Below are positions 12,432 to 23,802 of a stretch of DNA of 64,000 nucleotides, piece after piece. The position numbers and the translations under genes were made by a program. Position 1 is the stretch's first letter; each line of letters opens with the position of its first letter. Source of the DNA: Mantis religiosa (Eukaryota > Arthropoda > Insecta > Mantodea > Mantidae); NCBI GenBank assembly GCA_030765055.1, contig CM060950.1, forward strand, positions 462,299,689 to 462,363,688, read 5' to 3'. The notes under the pieces were generated by a model. It was not told where the DNA came from and made no database searches. It was given only the letters and a program-made list of their open reading frames with translations.

Positions 12432-13561
12432 GAGGGCTGTTCAATTTTTTTTTTTTTGACGACGTATCTTTACTCATCCTCATAATTTTGATGTTCCTTC
12501 TCAAAATAGTCTTCTCTGAATGTGATGGATTTGTCCCAGCGTTTCTGCCAGTCTTCAAAGACATGCTGGAAACCATTTTTGAGAGATCCTTCAAAATCGC
12601 CTCCGCAGCCTCCGCCACTGCTTCTGATGATGGATAATGCCTCCCACGAAGTCGTTTCTTTATGTTAGGGAATAGAAAAAAGTCAGATGGGGCTAAATCC
12701 GGACTATAGGGAGGGTGAGGGATGCACTTCACGTTGATTTTTGCAAGATATTCTGCAACAACATTGGCAATATGCAGCCGCGCATTATCGTGGTGCAGCA
12801 TCCAGCCTGCTTCACGGATATGTGATCTTTTGCGCCTGATATGGACCTGCAATGTTTTCAGGACATCCCTGTAGTATTGCCCAGTTACTGATGTGTGTGC
12901 AGGTAGAACATGCTGATAAACCATTCCATGAATATCAAAGAGTGAAATGACCATATGTTTCCCAGCAGAAGCAAGCAGTTCTGCCTTTTTGGGAGTTGGT
13001 GATGAAGGAGATTTCCACACTGAGATTTGCTGTTTTCTCTCAGGATCAAAATGATGTAGCCAAATTTCATCAGCAGTGATTACGTTTGAAAGAAACTCCG
13101 GATCTTCCTCTAACATCAACTTCAACTGCATGCAGAACTGCAGTGTTGATGTTTTCTTCCATAACAACAGTAACTGGAGCACCGGGTCCTCCTTCCTTTG
13201 AAATTGAGTGTCTCTCCTCTTTAAACATTTTAAACCACCTTCGAGCTGTGCTGTAGGGAAGAACAGGCTCTCCATAGGCCTCCTGTAACATTGTATAGGC
13301 CTCAACTGAACATTTGAGGAGATGAAAGCATAATTTGAAAGCCGCATATTGTTCCTCGCGTGTTACCTCCACTGCAGCTGAAGGCGATACTGAACATGTC
13401 TGAACTTGCCTGGTTCTCACAGGCGGTAACCAGAAGTACCAACAATGGAACTACTACGGCGTGTTTGTTTCACATTAGCCTAACAGAATATAAGACTGAA
13501 TTTTAGTGCGAAAAATTATGACCGTAAAAAATTGTGATCATTCTTTATTGAAAAGTCCTCG
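12432..13561 (-). mobile_element. Mariner-family DNA transposon with both ends
   Basis: The left tip TGAGGGCTGTTCAATT and the inverse of the right tip CGAGGACTTTTCAATAAAG are related terminal inverted repeats, flanked by TA at 12430-12431 and 13562-13563. A single decayed transposase fills the element on the minus strand. The same family recurs with cleaner ends at 48599-49883 and as a fragment at 56638. Confidence 0.85.
12440..13420 (-). pseudogene. Mariner transposase, internally deleted
   Basis: From 13420 leftward the N-terminal helix-turn-helix region reads FKLCFHLLKCSVEAYTMLQ and YSTARRWFKMFKEERHSISK. The catalytic part in another frame (about 13100-12440) gives ITADEIWLHHFDPE, LHHDNARLH and PPYSPDLAPSDFFLFPNIKK, so all three aspartates of a D,D34D triad are present. 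Comparison with the copy at 48599 shows the segment between the two domains is deleted here and the frame is shifted, so it is inactive. Confidence 0.88.
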
Positions 13562-13770
13562 TAACTTGGTGAAACTTAAGGACAGGTCCATAATATGTGA
13601 ATAAGAAACTTCACATTCCCCCCTTTTTGTTAAGACCCATGTTTTGAAAATTATATGCTGTTAAGAAATAAAGAAGTTCATATTTTCAACACTTTGAGAG
13701 CTGACACATGAAACATATTTTAGAACAAACGCTACAAGAATATTCCAAAAAATACGAATGTGGATGTTTT

Positions 13771-13882
13771 GAAACGTCCTCCAATGTCGTCATATCGGAC
13801 GATGAATGGAATGGGTGAAATGATGCTCAAATAAGCCCAGGGGCCATAGAGCTTAGAGTTACCGGACATTCCTAATTGAGGA
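13771..13882 (-). repeat. SINE-A tail fragment
   Basis: It matches the SINE-A tail half (ACGTCCTCCAATGTCGTCAT to GTTACCGGACATTC). The tRNA-like head is absent. It directly abuts the unclassified repeat copy 2. Confidence 0.7.
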
Positions 13883-13883
13883 T

Positions 13884-15385
13884 TGTAACGATATGTTTTA
13901 GTTAGAACTTTTTATATGAATATTGTTTTCTGATAATGAATAATGATTTATTGTCGTTAAGCTTATTACAGCAATAGACAAAGTCAAAAATAGAGTACAA
14001 ATTAATACAGTTATAATACAGTGAAGATAAAAAAATCAATAAAATACTTACATTAGATATACAAATATAGAGACTTAAAATAAAAAGAGGAAATAAGAAT
14101 ACTGCATGACATAAGCCAAAGTTTAACTACACCTTTAAAGTATTCCTGTATTGAATAATAAGGTTTGGAAACTAACCATTCATATAATTTGCATTTAAAT
14201 GTATTACATGATAATTCAGTTAATTCTAAAGGTAATTGATTATATAGTTTAATGCCCAATACTTCAAAGCTGTTAGGGGTTTTAGTTAATCTATGATATG
14301 GTATATTGACTTTATAATTAAACCTAGTATTATAATTATGAATATCCTGCCTGAATAGCTGGTCGGTTAAGTTACTTTTTACATAGATGAGAGTATTATA
14401 AATATATACATTTATCACAGTCATAATTCTTAATTTTATAAATAGAGGTTTACAATGTGCAAATTTATCTGAATTCGAGATGGTACGAATTATTTTTTTT
14501 TTTTTTTTTTTTTTTGTAATATTAGAATAGTAGAAATATGACTGCTGCTTCCCCAGAGTAAAATGCCATATGAGATTATACTGTGGAAGAATGCAAAATA
14601 GGCTGTTCTTAAATATGAATCAGGTACATGACTTTTCAAATTTCTGATTAAATATATAACTCTGGACAGCTTCGCTGTAATATAGTTGATATGGGGTTGC
14701 CATATCAGCCTATTGTCCACAACCACACCTAAAAATTTTACATTCCTTGAACAATTTTCATAAGAAGTCTCACGCAAACTAAATGTAACTTGTTCAGTTT
14801 TGTTCTCATTTAGCAGGAAACCATTGGCTCTAAACCAAGTATTTGCATGCCTTAGAGTATCTTCTGTTAGCAAGTTAAGGCTTTGATAATCGGTACTGGT
14901 ATTCAAAAACGTGGTATCATCAGCATACATATGACTTAGTAGGCCATGTAATGACTTATTAAAAACAAATATATGTGTAATTTTGTAATTGACCGTAATA
15001 ATAATTGTATTACATAATGCGGTGACGTAGCAGTACATCGGCCAATCACAAAATTAATAGAGAAGTAACGATAGTTACGGAAAATTAATAATCTTAAGAT
15101 ACATATGTTCTTAAATCTTGTTTCATGATGATCAAAAATGTTGCGGTGAATATAATTGTAAAGGAAAGTTAATAACCTTCAAAAAGAGTTATTCGAAATT
15201 CCCAATAAAAACGAGTGGATTATACAATTAAATATATTACGAAATAGAAGACATATAAAATTTTATTTCTGTCACAAAAAATCCTCACCTGAGAAAAGAT
15301 CTCATGACTCTTTATTTAATCAAATCTCGACCTGGATCTTCAAAACAGTCGGCGTGCTTCCTATCTGCTGTGAGTGGAGAATCAT
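13884..15385. repeat. Unclassified dispersed repeat, copy 2, split by a LINE
   Basis: The outer parts 13884-13932 and 14931-15385 align with copy 1 at 2303-2945. They share TGTTTTAGTTAGAACTTTTT on the left, and GACTTAGTAGGCCATGTAATG and GGCCAATCACAAAATT on the right. The LINE at 13933-14930 interrupts the copy at the same word that is intact in copy 1 (TTTCTGATATGACTTAG, 2345). About 125 bp present in copy 1 is missing near 15205. Confidence 0.75.
13933..14930 (-). pseudogene. 5'-truncated CR1-like LINE (reverse transcriptase C-terminal part)
   Basis: Read leftward from 14930: MYADDTTFLNT, the intact catalytic YADD box, then NTWFRANGFLLNENKTE, KFLGVVVDNRLIW and SIISYGILLWGSS. A poly(T) run at 14492-14514 (poly(A) on the coding strand) breaks the frame, after which the tail HNYNTRFNYKVNIP, IKLYNQLP and KPYYSIQEYF is readable at 14424-14053. 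It resembles the C-terminal part of the LINE at 4084. It is inserted in the unclassified repeat, with at most 2-3 bp duplicated at the junction. Confidence 0.85.
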
Positions 15386-15512
15386 TTTTCGCCACAGGAT
15401 AAGGGAAAACCCCGGAAAAAACTTTATACAGGTATCTCAGCCTGACTGAGATTCGAATTCGGGACCTCTTGAAGGTGAGGAAGATATGCTACCATCTCCG
15501 CCACCAATGCGG
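15386..15512 (-). repeat. SINE-A head fragment
   Basis: GGATAAGGGAAAACCCCGG through the box B-like GAGATTCGAATTCGGGACC to GCTACCATCTCCGCCACC. The tail is missing and the head abuts a GAT microsatellite. Confidence 0.7.
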
Positions 15513-15520
15513 ACGATGAC

Positions 15521-15571
<51 letters not shown>

Positions 15572-15572
15572 A
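15513..15572. repeat. (GAT)n microsatellite
   Basis: Run of GAT/GAC triplets, nearly pure GAT, joined to the SINE-A head. Confidence 0.9.
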
Positions 15573-15718
15573 TAGTGTAGACCGAGTTTGTTTTTAAATA
15601 ACATTTGCCTTTCAGCCATTTCCAAGAAATTTACTATCGAATTTTTCAAATATTTTCTCATTTTCTGACCTGAAATAGTATGGATGTTGTGACGGTTATC
15701 TTTTTAAATTGAACTTAA

Positions 15719-16954
15719 GGGTATGTATGACTGGAATTTCATGAAAATTGTGAAAATAATGACTCTTTTATTCTAATTCTATAAAATAATTTAGACATTC
15801 CCGAATGTGAAAAATGCATAATTTGTCTCCGGACGCCATTTTTAAATGCTTATTTAAATGTCGGTGGCCTTTAAACTCTGTCAGAGTCACGTCCTCTTTT
15901 GCCTACTTCCACATTCTTTGCCTGTTTTCCGTTCTTAAATTTTCAATTCAAGAAAAGAAAAATAAGGCTTTCAGACAAAATAGTTCCTAAAATGTTGCCA
16001 ATATATCAGAGGCTGGCTTCTACAACATTACTAGAGAGGTGCAAAACAGGAAAAACACAGAATGCCAATGAATCTTTGCATCATGTCATATGGAATAAAT
16101 GCCCAAAGGAAGTTTTCATATCAAAACAAAAATTGGATCTTGCTGTTATTAAAAGCATCAGTGAGTTTAACATGGGTAGTTTTAAGTCATTGGAGCTGCA
16201 GCAAAATATCAGAGGTGAAAGTGTAGTAGACTCAGCAAGGAAAGCTTCAGTGCAGCGAGATCAGACTCGTATCCTGCAAAGCAAGAAGCGAAGTTGTGCA
16301 GAAGAAAAGCAACATCTAAACAAGAAAAAGGTGGAAAAAGCAGCAACAGAGGAGAGGAAAAAGAAATCTGAGGGTCCAACCTATCAGCCTGGTGGATTTT
16401 AATGTGAGTTATGCAATCAAATCTTTAATCGCTGTTTTCTCAATGTTCATATTTTCAGCATTTTTCTTCCTGTAAAATGCTCCTTGCGATGCAGTTTTTG
16501 TACTACATTCATGAAATTTCCTACACAGGTTCAGAATATCATGAGGAATGGAAATTTCCCTAGGTTTTATTGTGAAATGTATATAAGCATATATTTTTAA
16601 TTTTCAAACACAAAAATTACAGTTTTTAGACAAAAAAAGAATATTTGTAAATTAAAAAAAAATTGTGACCTAAACTAAAGGAGACACAGAAAAACCCAGA
16701 GCAATTTCAAAAAGTATGTGTATTATGAACATAGGGTTAAAATATTAGACCAAAATTCAAAATATTTTGTCGCAAGGGACTTTTTTAGTGACGTAAGAAA
16801 AAACATACAAAATTTATCATAATTTCTAAACTGCTGGAGAAAAATGGTTTAAGTTTAGGTAGTAACATGTTTACAATATACTACACCTATTGTGTAAATT
16901 TTAAAAAGCTAGCATTATTAGTTCAGAATTTGAAAATTTCAGTCATACATACCC
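15719..16954 (+). mobile_element. TTAA-flanked DNA transposon, Kolobok-like
   Basis: The ends GGGTATGTATGACTGGAATTT and the inverse GGGTATGTATGACTGAAATTT form terminal inverted repeats. TTAA flanks both sides (15715-15718 and 16955-16958). TTAA target sites are known for piggyBac and Kolobok elements, and a GGG-type tip fits Kolobok. The 1.24-kb body holds only a C-terminal transposase piece, so this is an internally deleted copy. Confidence 0.75.
15899..16402 (+). pseudogene. C-terminal transposase fragment (Kolobok-like)
   Basis: The readable protein has LSDKIVPKMLPIYQRLASTT, LLERCKTGKTQNANESLHH, VIWNKCPKEVF and a basic, lysine-rich tail ending PTYQPGGF. The TLLERC-GKTQNxNES-IW-CPK pattern occurs in insect transposase-derived proteins. 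Linking it to Kolobok rather than a Mutator-type family rests mainly on the TTAA-flanked ends. The N-terminal two thirds, including any catalytic core, are missing. Confidence 0.55.
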
Positions 16955-17251
16955 TTAAAAACTCAAATCTTTTACACCTAGAATATTTTATATAGCGAAT
17001 AATTTTTACAATATTTTCACAAAAGTAATTAATAATTAATTTTTATTTGGTGTAGGAACATGAAAATTTGTATGCAATTTTAAAATGATACTCTAATTAT
17101 GTGGGTAAATGTTCATAATCATGTGTTTATTATTAATAAAAGTTGGAATTTTCAGTGTAGCCTTTCTTTAAAAGGTGAGAAGGAAACCTGAAGTGACAAT
17201 GGACCGGGTCATTAACTTAATATGAAAGTACACACGCAAACTTTTATGGAA

Positions 17252-17257
17252 CACATA
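17252..17257 (+). repeat. Polinton target-site duplication, left (CACATA)
   Basis: The same 6 bp directly follow the right end at 33695-33700. Six-base duplications are the rule for Polinton insertion. Confidence 0.93.
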
Positions 17258-17445
17258 AGTAGTATAGAATTGAGAGAATCAGCACAGTGTAGATAAGATG
17301 TTGAGCTCTCCTCTGTGTTAATATATGAGTGATGTAGAATGCTCATTGATTTAGAACTCTCCTATATGAAAATCGAGTTGTAAAAGAAGGGGAGTGTTGG
17401 CGTAGTGCCGTTCTCCCCTGTGCAGTGAGATGTTTTTGAGGGTTG

Positions 17446-17477
<32 letters not shown>

Positions 17478-18083
17478 GTGTGTGTGTGTGATGTGTAATG
17501 TGTGATGGGTGGGATGGGTAACGGGGGGGTTCCGGGGATGTTTGAATTAAATGTGAATTCTTTTCGATGTGTGTGTGTGTGCTTGAACTCTCATGTATGA
17601 ATATCGAAGTCTAGGGTTCGATATTGTGATGGGGCGGTGTGGGTAACGGGGGGTTCCGGGGATGTTTGAATTAAATGTATTGATAGTAATTCTTCGATGA
17701 CTGTGCTTGAACTCTCATGTATGAATATCGAGTGTATGGTTTGATATCTATTACGTTCAGTGCTTCGATGTCTGTGCTTGAACTCTCATGTATGAATATC
17801 GAGTGTAGGGTTTGATATCTATTACGTTTAGTGTATGATATATGATGTAGTATCGTTATTCTTTAGATAAAAGAATATCGAGAGAATGATTAGGTATGTT
17901 TACTGGGAGAGATTTATGAAAATAAATGTAATAAGACATTCTGGTAAGTGGTGTTCCCTATGCAGAATCTCTCCTTGAGCTATTGTATCCAAGAGCGATG
18001 TAAAGGTTAAGAAAAGGTTAAATTCCATTCCCACATCGAGGTACGAGAAAATATAAATCTATTCCACATTGATGAAGTATAAG
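17258..18083 (+). repeat. Polinton left terminal inverted repeat
   Basis: It pairs with 32835-33694. From the tip inward it holds a GAACTCTC...TATGAAxATCGA motif repeated several times, a (GAT)n run near 17450, two G-rich blocks (GGGTAACGGGGGG-TTCCGGGG near 17517 and 17641), and the stretch CTCCTTGAGCTATTGTATCC. Identity stops after AGTATAAG. In Polintons the TIR tips are thought to serve as protein-primed replication origins and integrase sites. Confidence 0.95.
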
Positions 18084-18420
18084 AATGGAAATGTAAATCT
18101 ATGTGAGAGGGTCGCATGACAAAGAAATGTCCCCTCTAAGCATGATAAAAGTGGTACATAGCAAATGCAAATAAAAATAAAAGCACTACCCATCTCTTTA
18201 AGAATGATAAAAAAAATATTGAGAGAAAAGTATAAGAATGCAAATGTAAAGCTGTTTGAAAGGGGTTTCATGATAAAGGAACGCACCCTCTAAGCACGAT
18301 AACTTAAAAAGAATATTCCCTCTAAGCATGATAAAAGTGGAACATAACATCGAAAATAAAATAAAAGCACTAACCATCTATTTAAAAATGATTAAGATAA
18401 CGAGAGAAAAGTATCTCATC
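18078..18420 (+). repeat. Two-copy imperfect tandem repeat, about 165 bp
   Basis: AGTATAAGAATGxAAATGTAAA, CATGATAAAAGTGG, AAAATAAAAGCACTA and GAGAGAAAAGTAT occur in the same order twice (from 18078 and from 18231). It is non-coding and lies just inside the left TIR. Confidence 0.75.
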
Positions 18421-19166
18421 TTTAAGTAGATATGAGTAATACAAAACTGATCAATCAATACGATAATATATACGCAAGTAGGGGTCTATAGTGTAGATAT
18501 CCTAACTATTCATGGCAAGGTATCACCCTCCATATAAAAAAATTGTCTAGAAAATCTCCCCTCAGTATTACGAATACTCCACTGAACGTCATCCCCCTTG
18601 GTATGTAGGTCAGAGAAAAAAAGAGTTAATCTCTCCAGACTGGTGACAGGGGTAATCAAAACATTCCTATTGCTGTAGCGAAGTCTAACTTTGTCAAATA
18701 ACGTTAGGAAAAAAAAGAATATATTTTAAAATTAAACGAATGAATCTATATATTTGTATGAATGATGAAACAATACTATGAATGTGTTAGTATACCAAAT
18801 GTAAAAAAATCAAATGTTCAGAAAAATATATTTTGTACAAGTATGTGTGTGTAAAGAAATGTGTAATTATATCCCCCCCTCCAAGATGTAGGGAACGAAT
18901 CACAGTTAGTGTGCGCACGCAACATGGTGTTTGGGAAGGAGAGATACGGTTGGAGGGGGTGTAAAAAATGATGAACCTATATAAAGTTTAAACTATGATA
19001 ATAAAGTTACTAGTAATATGTTTTAACTCATAACGTAGTCACAACAACTTTAAAGTCATAGTGTAATATGTAGACAGTAACAGCTCTCCCGGAAGGAGGA
19101 GGCGGAGCCTCTCTCAATAAATACCCCGTCACGGATGTGTTAGGAGGCAGTCGATTCTCTGGAAAT
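18421..19166 (+). promoter_or_regulatory. Leader region upstream of the left-end genes
   Basis: There is no coding frame. It contains GGGAACGAAT at 18891-18900, a word that recurs inverted at 32626-32635 and as GGGAACGAAC (inverted) at 32741-32750 upstream of the right-end gene. A TATATAAAG lies near 18979, and CAATAAATA near 19114, about 50 bp before the first ATG. The shared word suggests a common promoter or operator for the outward-end genes. That role is inferred. Confidence 0.45.
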
Positions 19167-19590
19167 ATGGATCCTACAGGTAAGATAGAAAAGTTGTATA
19201 TTGTATTTCATTCTTTATCTCTGTTTACGAAGAGTGTTGAAGTAATAGTGATTCGTTTGTGCTTATATGTTTGTTTCAGATCATGAGATGCTCCAGCTAA
19301 ATCAACTAGCTGAAGGTGGAACACATCTTCCCACAAAGAAACTACGTGAATTAGACCAGTCCGTTCAACACATCATTCGATCCGTCAAAACCGTGAAGAC
19401 CAGATATGGTGAACGGGTTGTCGTCGAAACATCAGAATTCCAAGTCTTCCTCCCGGAGAGATTCAAACACATGACCGCAGCGCAGAAAGATCTACTAAAT
19501 CGTGGTGACTGCATACTCCAATACCATGGCGAGGAAACACTAGAAAGTGGTTTCAAACGACATAAATTGTCTTTTTTAAGCAGCCCGTAA
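19167..19590 (+). CDS. Small Polinton gene before polymerase B, two exons, possible nucleic-acid binding protein
   Basis: I model exon 1 as 19167-19179 (13 nt, four codons plus one base), a 100-bp GT-AG intron (donor GTAAGA, acceptor TTTGTTTCAG) and exon 2 as 19280-19590, giving 107 residues. The open frame alone would need a start inside the intron. The core has VKTVKTRYGERVVVETSEFQ and VFLPERFKHMTAAQ, a beta-strand-rich pattern that could be an OB-type single-strand DNA binding fold. This is a guess from the pattern and from its place beside the polymerase. Its stop (TAA) overlaps the next ATG as TAATG at 19588-19592. I do not recognise a named family with certainty. Confidence 0.65.
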
Positions 19591-22500
19591 TGTCGTCAAA
19601 AGGTGAGTACAATTATTGAATAAAATTTCATAAAAAGAAAAGTGATAATGTAGTTACTTGCATGTAAATGTGAAATCGTACATGTTGTATTAGAACTTAA
19701 AGTGTTAATTATCGCACGTCATGTAGTATTAGTAATTGAATGTAGTTACTTGCATGTACGTACATGTTGTATTAGAACTTAAAGTGTTAATTATCGCACG
19801 TCATGTAGTAGTAGCAATTGAGAGTGAACGTTGTAGGGTTAATTTTCATGTGTAATAATTACGTACATGTGAATATCGTAGTTCAGTTACGTTATTTCAC
19901 ATGCATGTTAGTTACGTTTGTTTGTTACACGTAAAAGTAACGTTGTAGGTGAAAAAAGAACGTTAATTTATATGTGTAAAACGTACATGTGAATATCGTA
20001 GTTCAGTTACGGTATTTTACATCTATATGGTTTACGTTGTGTGTTTTTATCATTTATGTAAGGGAGAGAGCATTACGTAAAACAGTTACATACTATCTGA
20101 ATATTGTAGTTACGTGATGATAGCAATAATTGTAAAAATACATAATCATTATGTAACTATTTTCATATGTAAAAGTTACATGCATGTTACGTTCTACGTA
20201 AAGTATAGAGTTTACGTAAAATTGAGATTCATACATGTAAAAGTTATTAACATGTATGTTATTTCTGTTACCACCTTACATACATGTAAATCAATGTTCC
20301 CGTATGTAAAGTTAATCGAATGTTGTAATTGCATTTTTCAGAAACGGCGACAAGATGCTCCGATACTGCCACTGGACAACCCTCGATTCAGCAAGAGGAA
20401 ACCTGTTCGAACGTGACCCAGGCTGAACGATTACGATGTAATCACAGTGAGTCAGCATTCAAAAACAGATTATGTACCTATGAAATTCACAACTGTGTTA
20501 ATATACTTGATCCCGTTATATTCTTAGCAGAATGCAAACCTTTAATTTTGAATGAAATTGATAAGGGCTTAAACATGTATAAATCAGGTCTTAAGATAGG
20601 ATCCTGTTTATCCTGTCAATATGTCATAATATCACAAGAGAGCGATAATATTCATACATTTAACTTTAACAGTAAACTTGAGGTGATATTGCAATCTACA
20701 GATAAATCTATATGGTATGAAGAGAAGATTGTACAACCTATACTAGATCATATGGATAATTTTGAATCGCGTACCAGTTCAAAAGCTTTATACAGTATTG
20801 AGAAATTAACAATATATGTGACACAATACGATTCATTGAATGCAGGGATGTATACTGAATTACCCGACTTTATAAAATCGAAGAGAGCTGTTATTAACAT
20901 TCGTAATACTGATAAATATTGCTTTGCATACTGTCTGTTAGCATCCAAATACCCAGTAGAACGTAACAAGAATCGACCCACCTCCTATAAAAGATATGAT
21001 TTTCGTAACGAATTTAACTTTGAGAATATAACATTCCCCGTATCATTGAAAGATGTAGAAAAATTCGAGAATCAAAATTCAAATATTTCAATAACGATAT
21101 ACGGTGTTGAAAATAAATCGATTATTCTCTTATATCAACCAAGAGAGATAAAATCACATCATGTTAATCTTTTAATGTATAAAAGACATTATTGTCTGAT
21201 AACAGACTTGTCACGTTTGCTAGGAAAGCAGCTAACGAAACATAATGGGCGAAAATGGTTATGTAACAATTGTAACTTGTATTTCACATCAGAATCACGT
21301 TTAAATAGCCATAAAAAGAGGTGTATGATGAATCAAATTATCAGAATGCCCGAGGCTGGTAAAACTGATCTCGTTGAATTTAACGCATATTCGAAATGTC
21401 TAAAAGTTCCATTCGTGGTTTATGCAGACATAGAATGTATCTTACGTAAGGTAGATTCGTGTCAAGATGTATCGAGTAAAAGCTGGACACGTAGCATTCA
21501 TAAACATGAAGCGTATGCAATTGCATTACATTTGGTCTGTAGTTATGATAAAAATTTAACACGTTTCAAATCATTTGAAGGTCCATATGCAATTGAAAAT
21601 TTTCTTAAAGAATTAACGTTAATTGCATATCAGGTCATTAATATATATGCTAATAAAATTGAAATAAGTATGAGAGATGTGGATGAGCTAGAATATCAAA
21701 ATGCAACACGATGTCACATATGCAAACGTGAATTTCTTAACTCGTGTATAAAGGTTCGTGATCATTGTCATTTGACTGGAAGTTACGTTGGCCCAGCTCA
21801 TAAGTACTGCAATTTAAATAGGAAAATGCCAGGATTCATACCAATATTCTTTCATTGCTTGTCAAAATACGATGCTCATTTCATAGTAAAGAAACTAGGT
21901 TACGATACGGAACATATCAACTGTATTGCACAAACTTCTGAAAATTACTTATCCTTTAGCAAAAGATATACAAATTCGAATGGAATGAGTATATATCTAA
22001 GATTTCTGGATAGCTATCGTTTTTTGGATTCAAAACTTAGTAACCTTTCGGATATGTTAGAAGCAGATGATTTTCATTATACCAATAATATGTACACGAA
22101 TCCTTTGCATAGACAACTGATGAAACGTAAAGGTGTCTTCCCGTACACGTATGTGGATTCTATAGAAAAATTATACGAGAATAGTCTACCATCCAAACAT
22201 CAGTTTGATCATGTAAGCGATGAGGATTATAGTCATGCTAGAACGGTATGGAATGAATTCAATGTTAAAAATCTGGGTGAATATTCAAATATATATCTTA
22301 AGTGCGATACATTAATACTAACGGACGTGTTTGTACGCTTCCGTGAATTAAGTATCGGTTTGTACGGACTCGACCCGTGTCAGTATTACACACTTCCCGG
22401 GTTAGCCTATGATGCAATGTTAAGAACGACTGGTGTACAGATTTCATTATTAACAGATAAGACTATGCTAGATTTCTTCGAAAAAGGAATACGAGGTGGA

Positions 22501-23802
22501 ATTTGCACTGTGTCCAAACGGTATGCAAAGGCGAATAACAGATACATGACTAGCTATGATAACACTCAACCAACTAATTATTTAATGTACGTTGACTGCA
22601 ATTCTCTATATAGTTATACAATGGAAAATAATAGCTTACCATACACTGATATAAGGTGGCTATCTGATGCTGAAATTAAATCAATAGATTTTATGTCTAT
22701 TACAAGTGATTCTGACGTGGGATATGTGTTGGAAGTAGACTTTAAATATCCACAGGAACTTCATGATATACAAAATGATTTGCCATTATGCCCTTTGAAT
22801 GAAATCGCGCCAGGTGATAAGTATACAAAATTGCTAACAACATTGAATGATAAAAATAAATACGTATTACATTATCTCAATTTTCAACAATGTGTTAAAC
22901 TTGGTTTGATTCCATCGCGTATACATAGAGTAATAGGTTACAAACAATCTAACTGGATAAATCCTTACATTGAACTCAACGTTCGTAAACGTATTGAAGA
23001 TAAGACGAAATTTGGTCAAAATCTATGGAAGTTAATGAATAATTGTGTTTATGGAAAATTTATAGAGAATGTAAAACGTTATAATTCATTTCATTTAGCT
23101 ACCAGCTGGAAACGAGCGCGTAAATTGTTAGCTCGACAGACATGTATAAGGTACGTGATTTTTGATGAAAATTTAATAGGTATAGAATTGGTCAGAGATG
23201 AAATATTGATGAATAAGCCAATATACATAGGACAAGCAATCCTGGATCTATCCAAACATAAAATGTATGATTTTTATTATGAAATTCTGAAGAAAAAATT
23301 GAAAGATGTAACTTTAATCTATACGGACGCTTTTCTCTTTGAATCTAGCTGCGATATATATGAATTTATTAAAACCAATATACATTTTTTCGATACATCT
23401 AATTATCCAATGGATAATGTGTATGGTATTCCGTTAGCAAATAAGAAAATTTCAGGATTATTCAAGGATGAGCTAGCCGGTAGAGTGATGACTGAATATG
23501 TAGGGCTGAAATCGAAATTATATAGTTATCGATATGATACTGAAGTGATTAAAAAATCAAAAGGTGTAACAAAAGATTCGATGAGATTCATAACCTTTGA
23601 ACAATATCTCTCATGTATTACACATCCTGACACTATACATCGAAGCATGCAGACATGTTTCAGAAGTTATAAACATGATGTTCATACTATTGAATCTAAT
23701 AAGATAGCTTTAAGTGGTATCGATACAAAACGATACATTCCCAATAATTCATTTTCAACATTAGCATGGGGACATTATGCTATAGAAAATTGTCAAGTGT
23801 AA
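19590..23802 (+). CDS. PolB: Polinton DNA polymerase B (protein-primed type), motif C altered
   Basis: A 13-nt first exon (19590-19602, donor GTGAGT) joins the long exon 20342-23802 (acceptor TTTTTCAG), about 1157 residues. Residue numbers follow the long frame. A C2-HC zinc finger lies at 312-332, Exo I at 363-370 (YADIE, D367/E369), an HNH/endonuclease VII-like insert at 462-494 (CHIC, DHCH, H491, C494), Exo II at 508-517 (LSKYDAH), Exo III at 656-671 (YLKCDTLILTDVF), motif A at 754-761 (YVDCNSLY, D756), motif B at 901-910 (KLMNNCVYGK), motif C at 996-1003 and a KxY-type segment at 1061-1067. Motif C reads LIYTDAF: one aspartate (D1000) is present, but the second aspartate of the family YxDTDS box is absent. 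The Exo II asparagine is a cysteine. The rest of the frame is open. It would copy the element from a terminal protein, but catalysis is doubtful. Confidence 0.93.
19603..20341 (+). other. Intron of the polymerase gene, with internal repeats
   Basis: GTGAGT...TTTTTCAG, 739 bp. Two direct copies of about 80 bp (from 19651 and 19743) share GTAGTTACTTGCATGTA and AACTTAAAGTGTTAATTATC. The rest is crowded with ACATG/CATGTA and ACGTAA words (for example 19860-19990 and 20160-20300). No protein is encoded. Confidence 0.7.
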
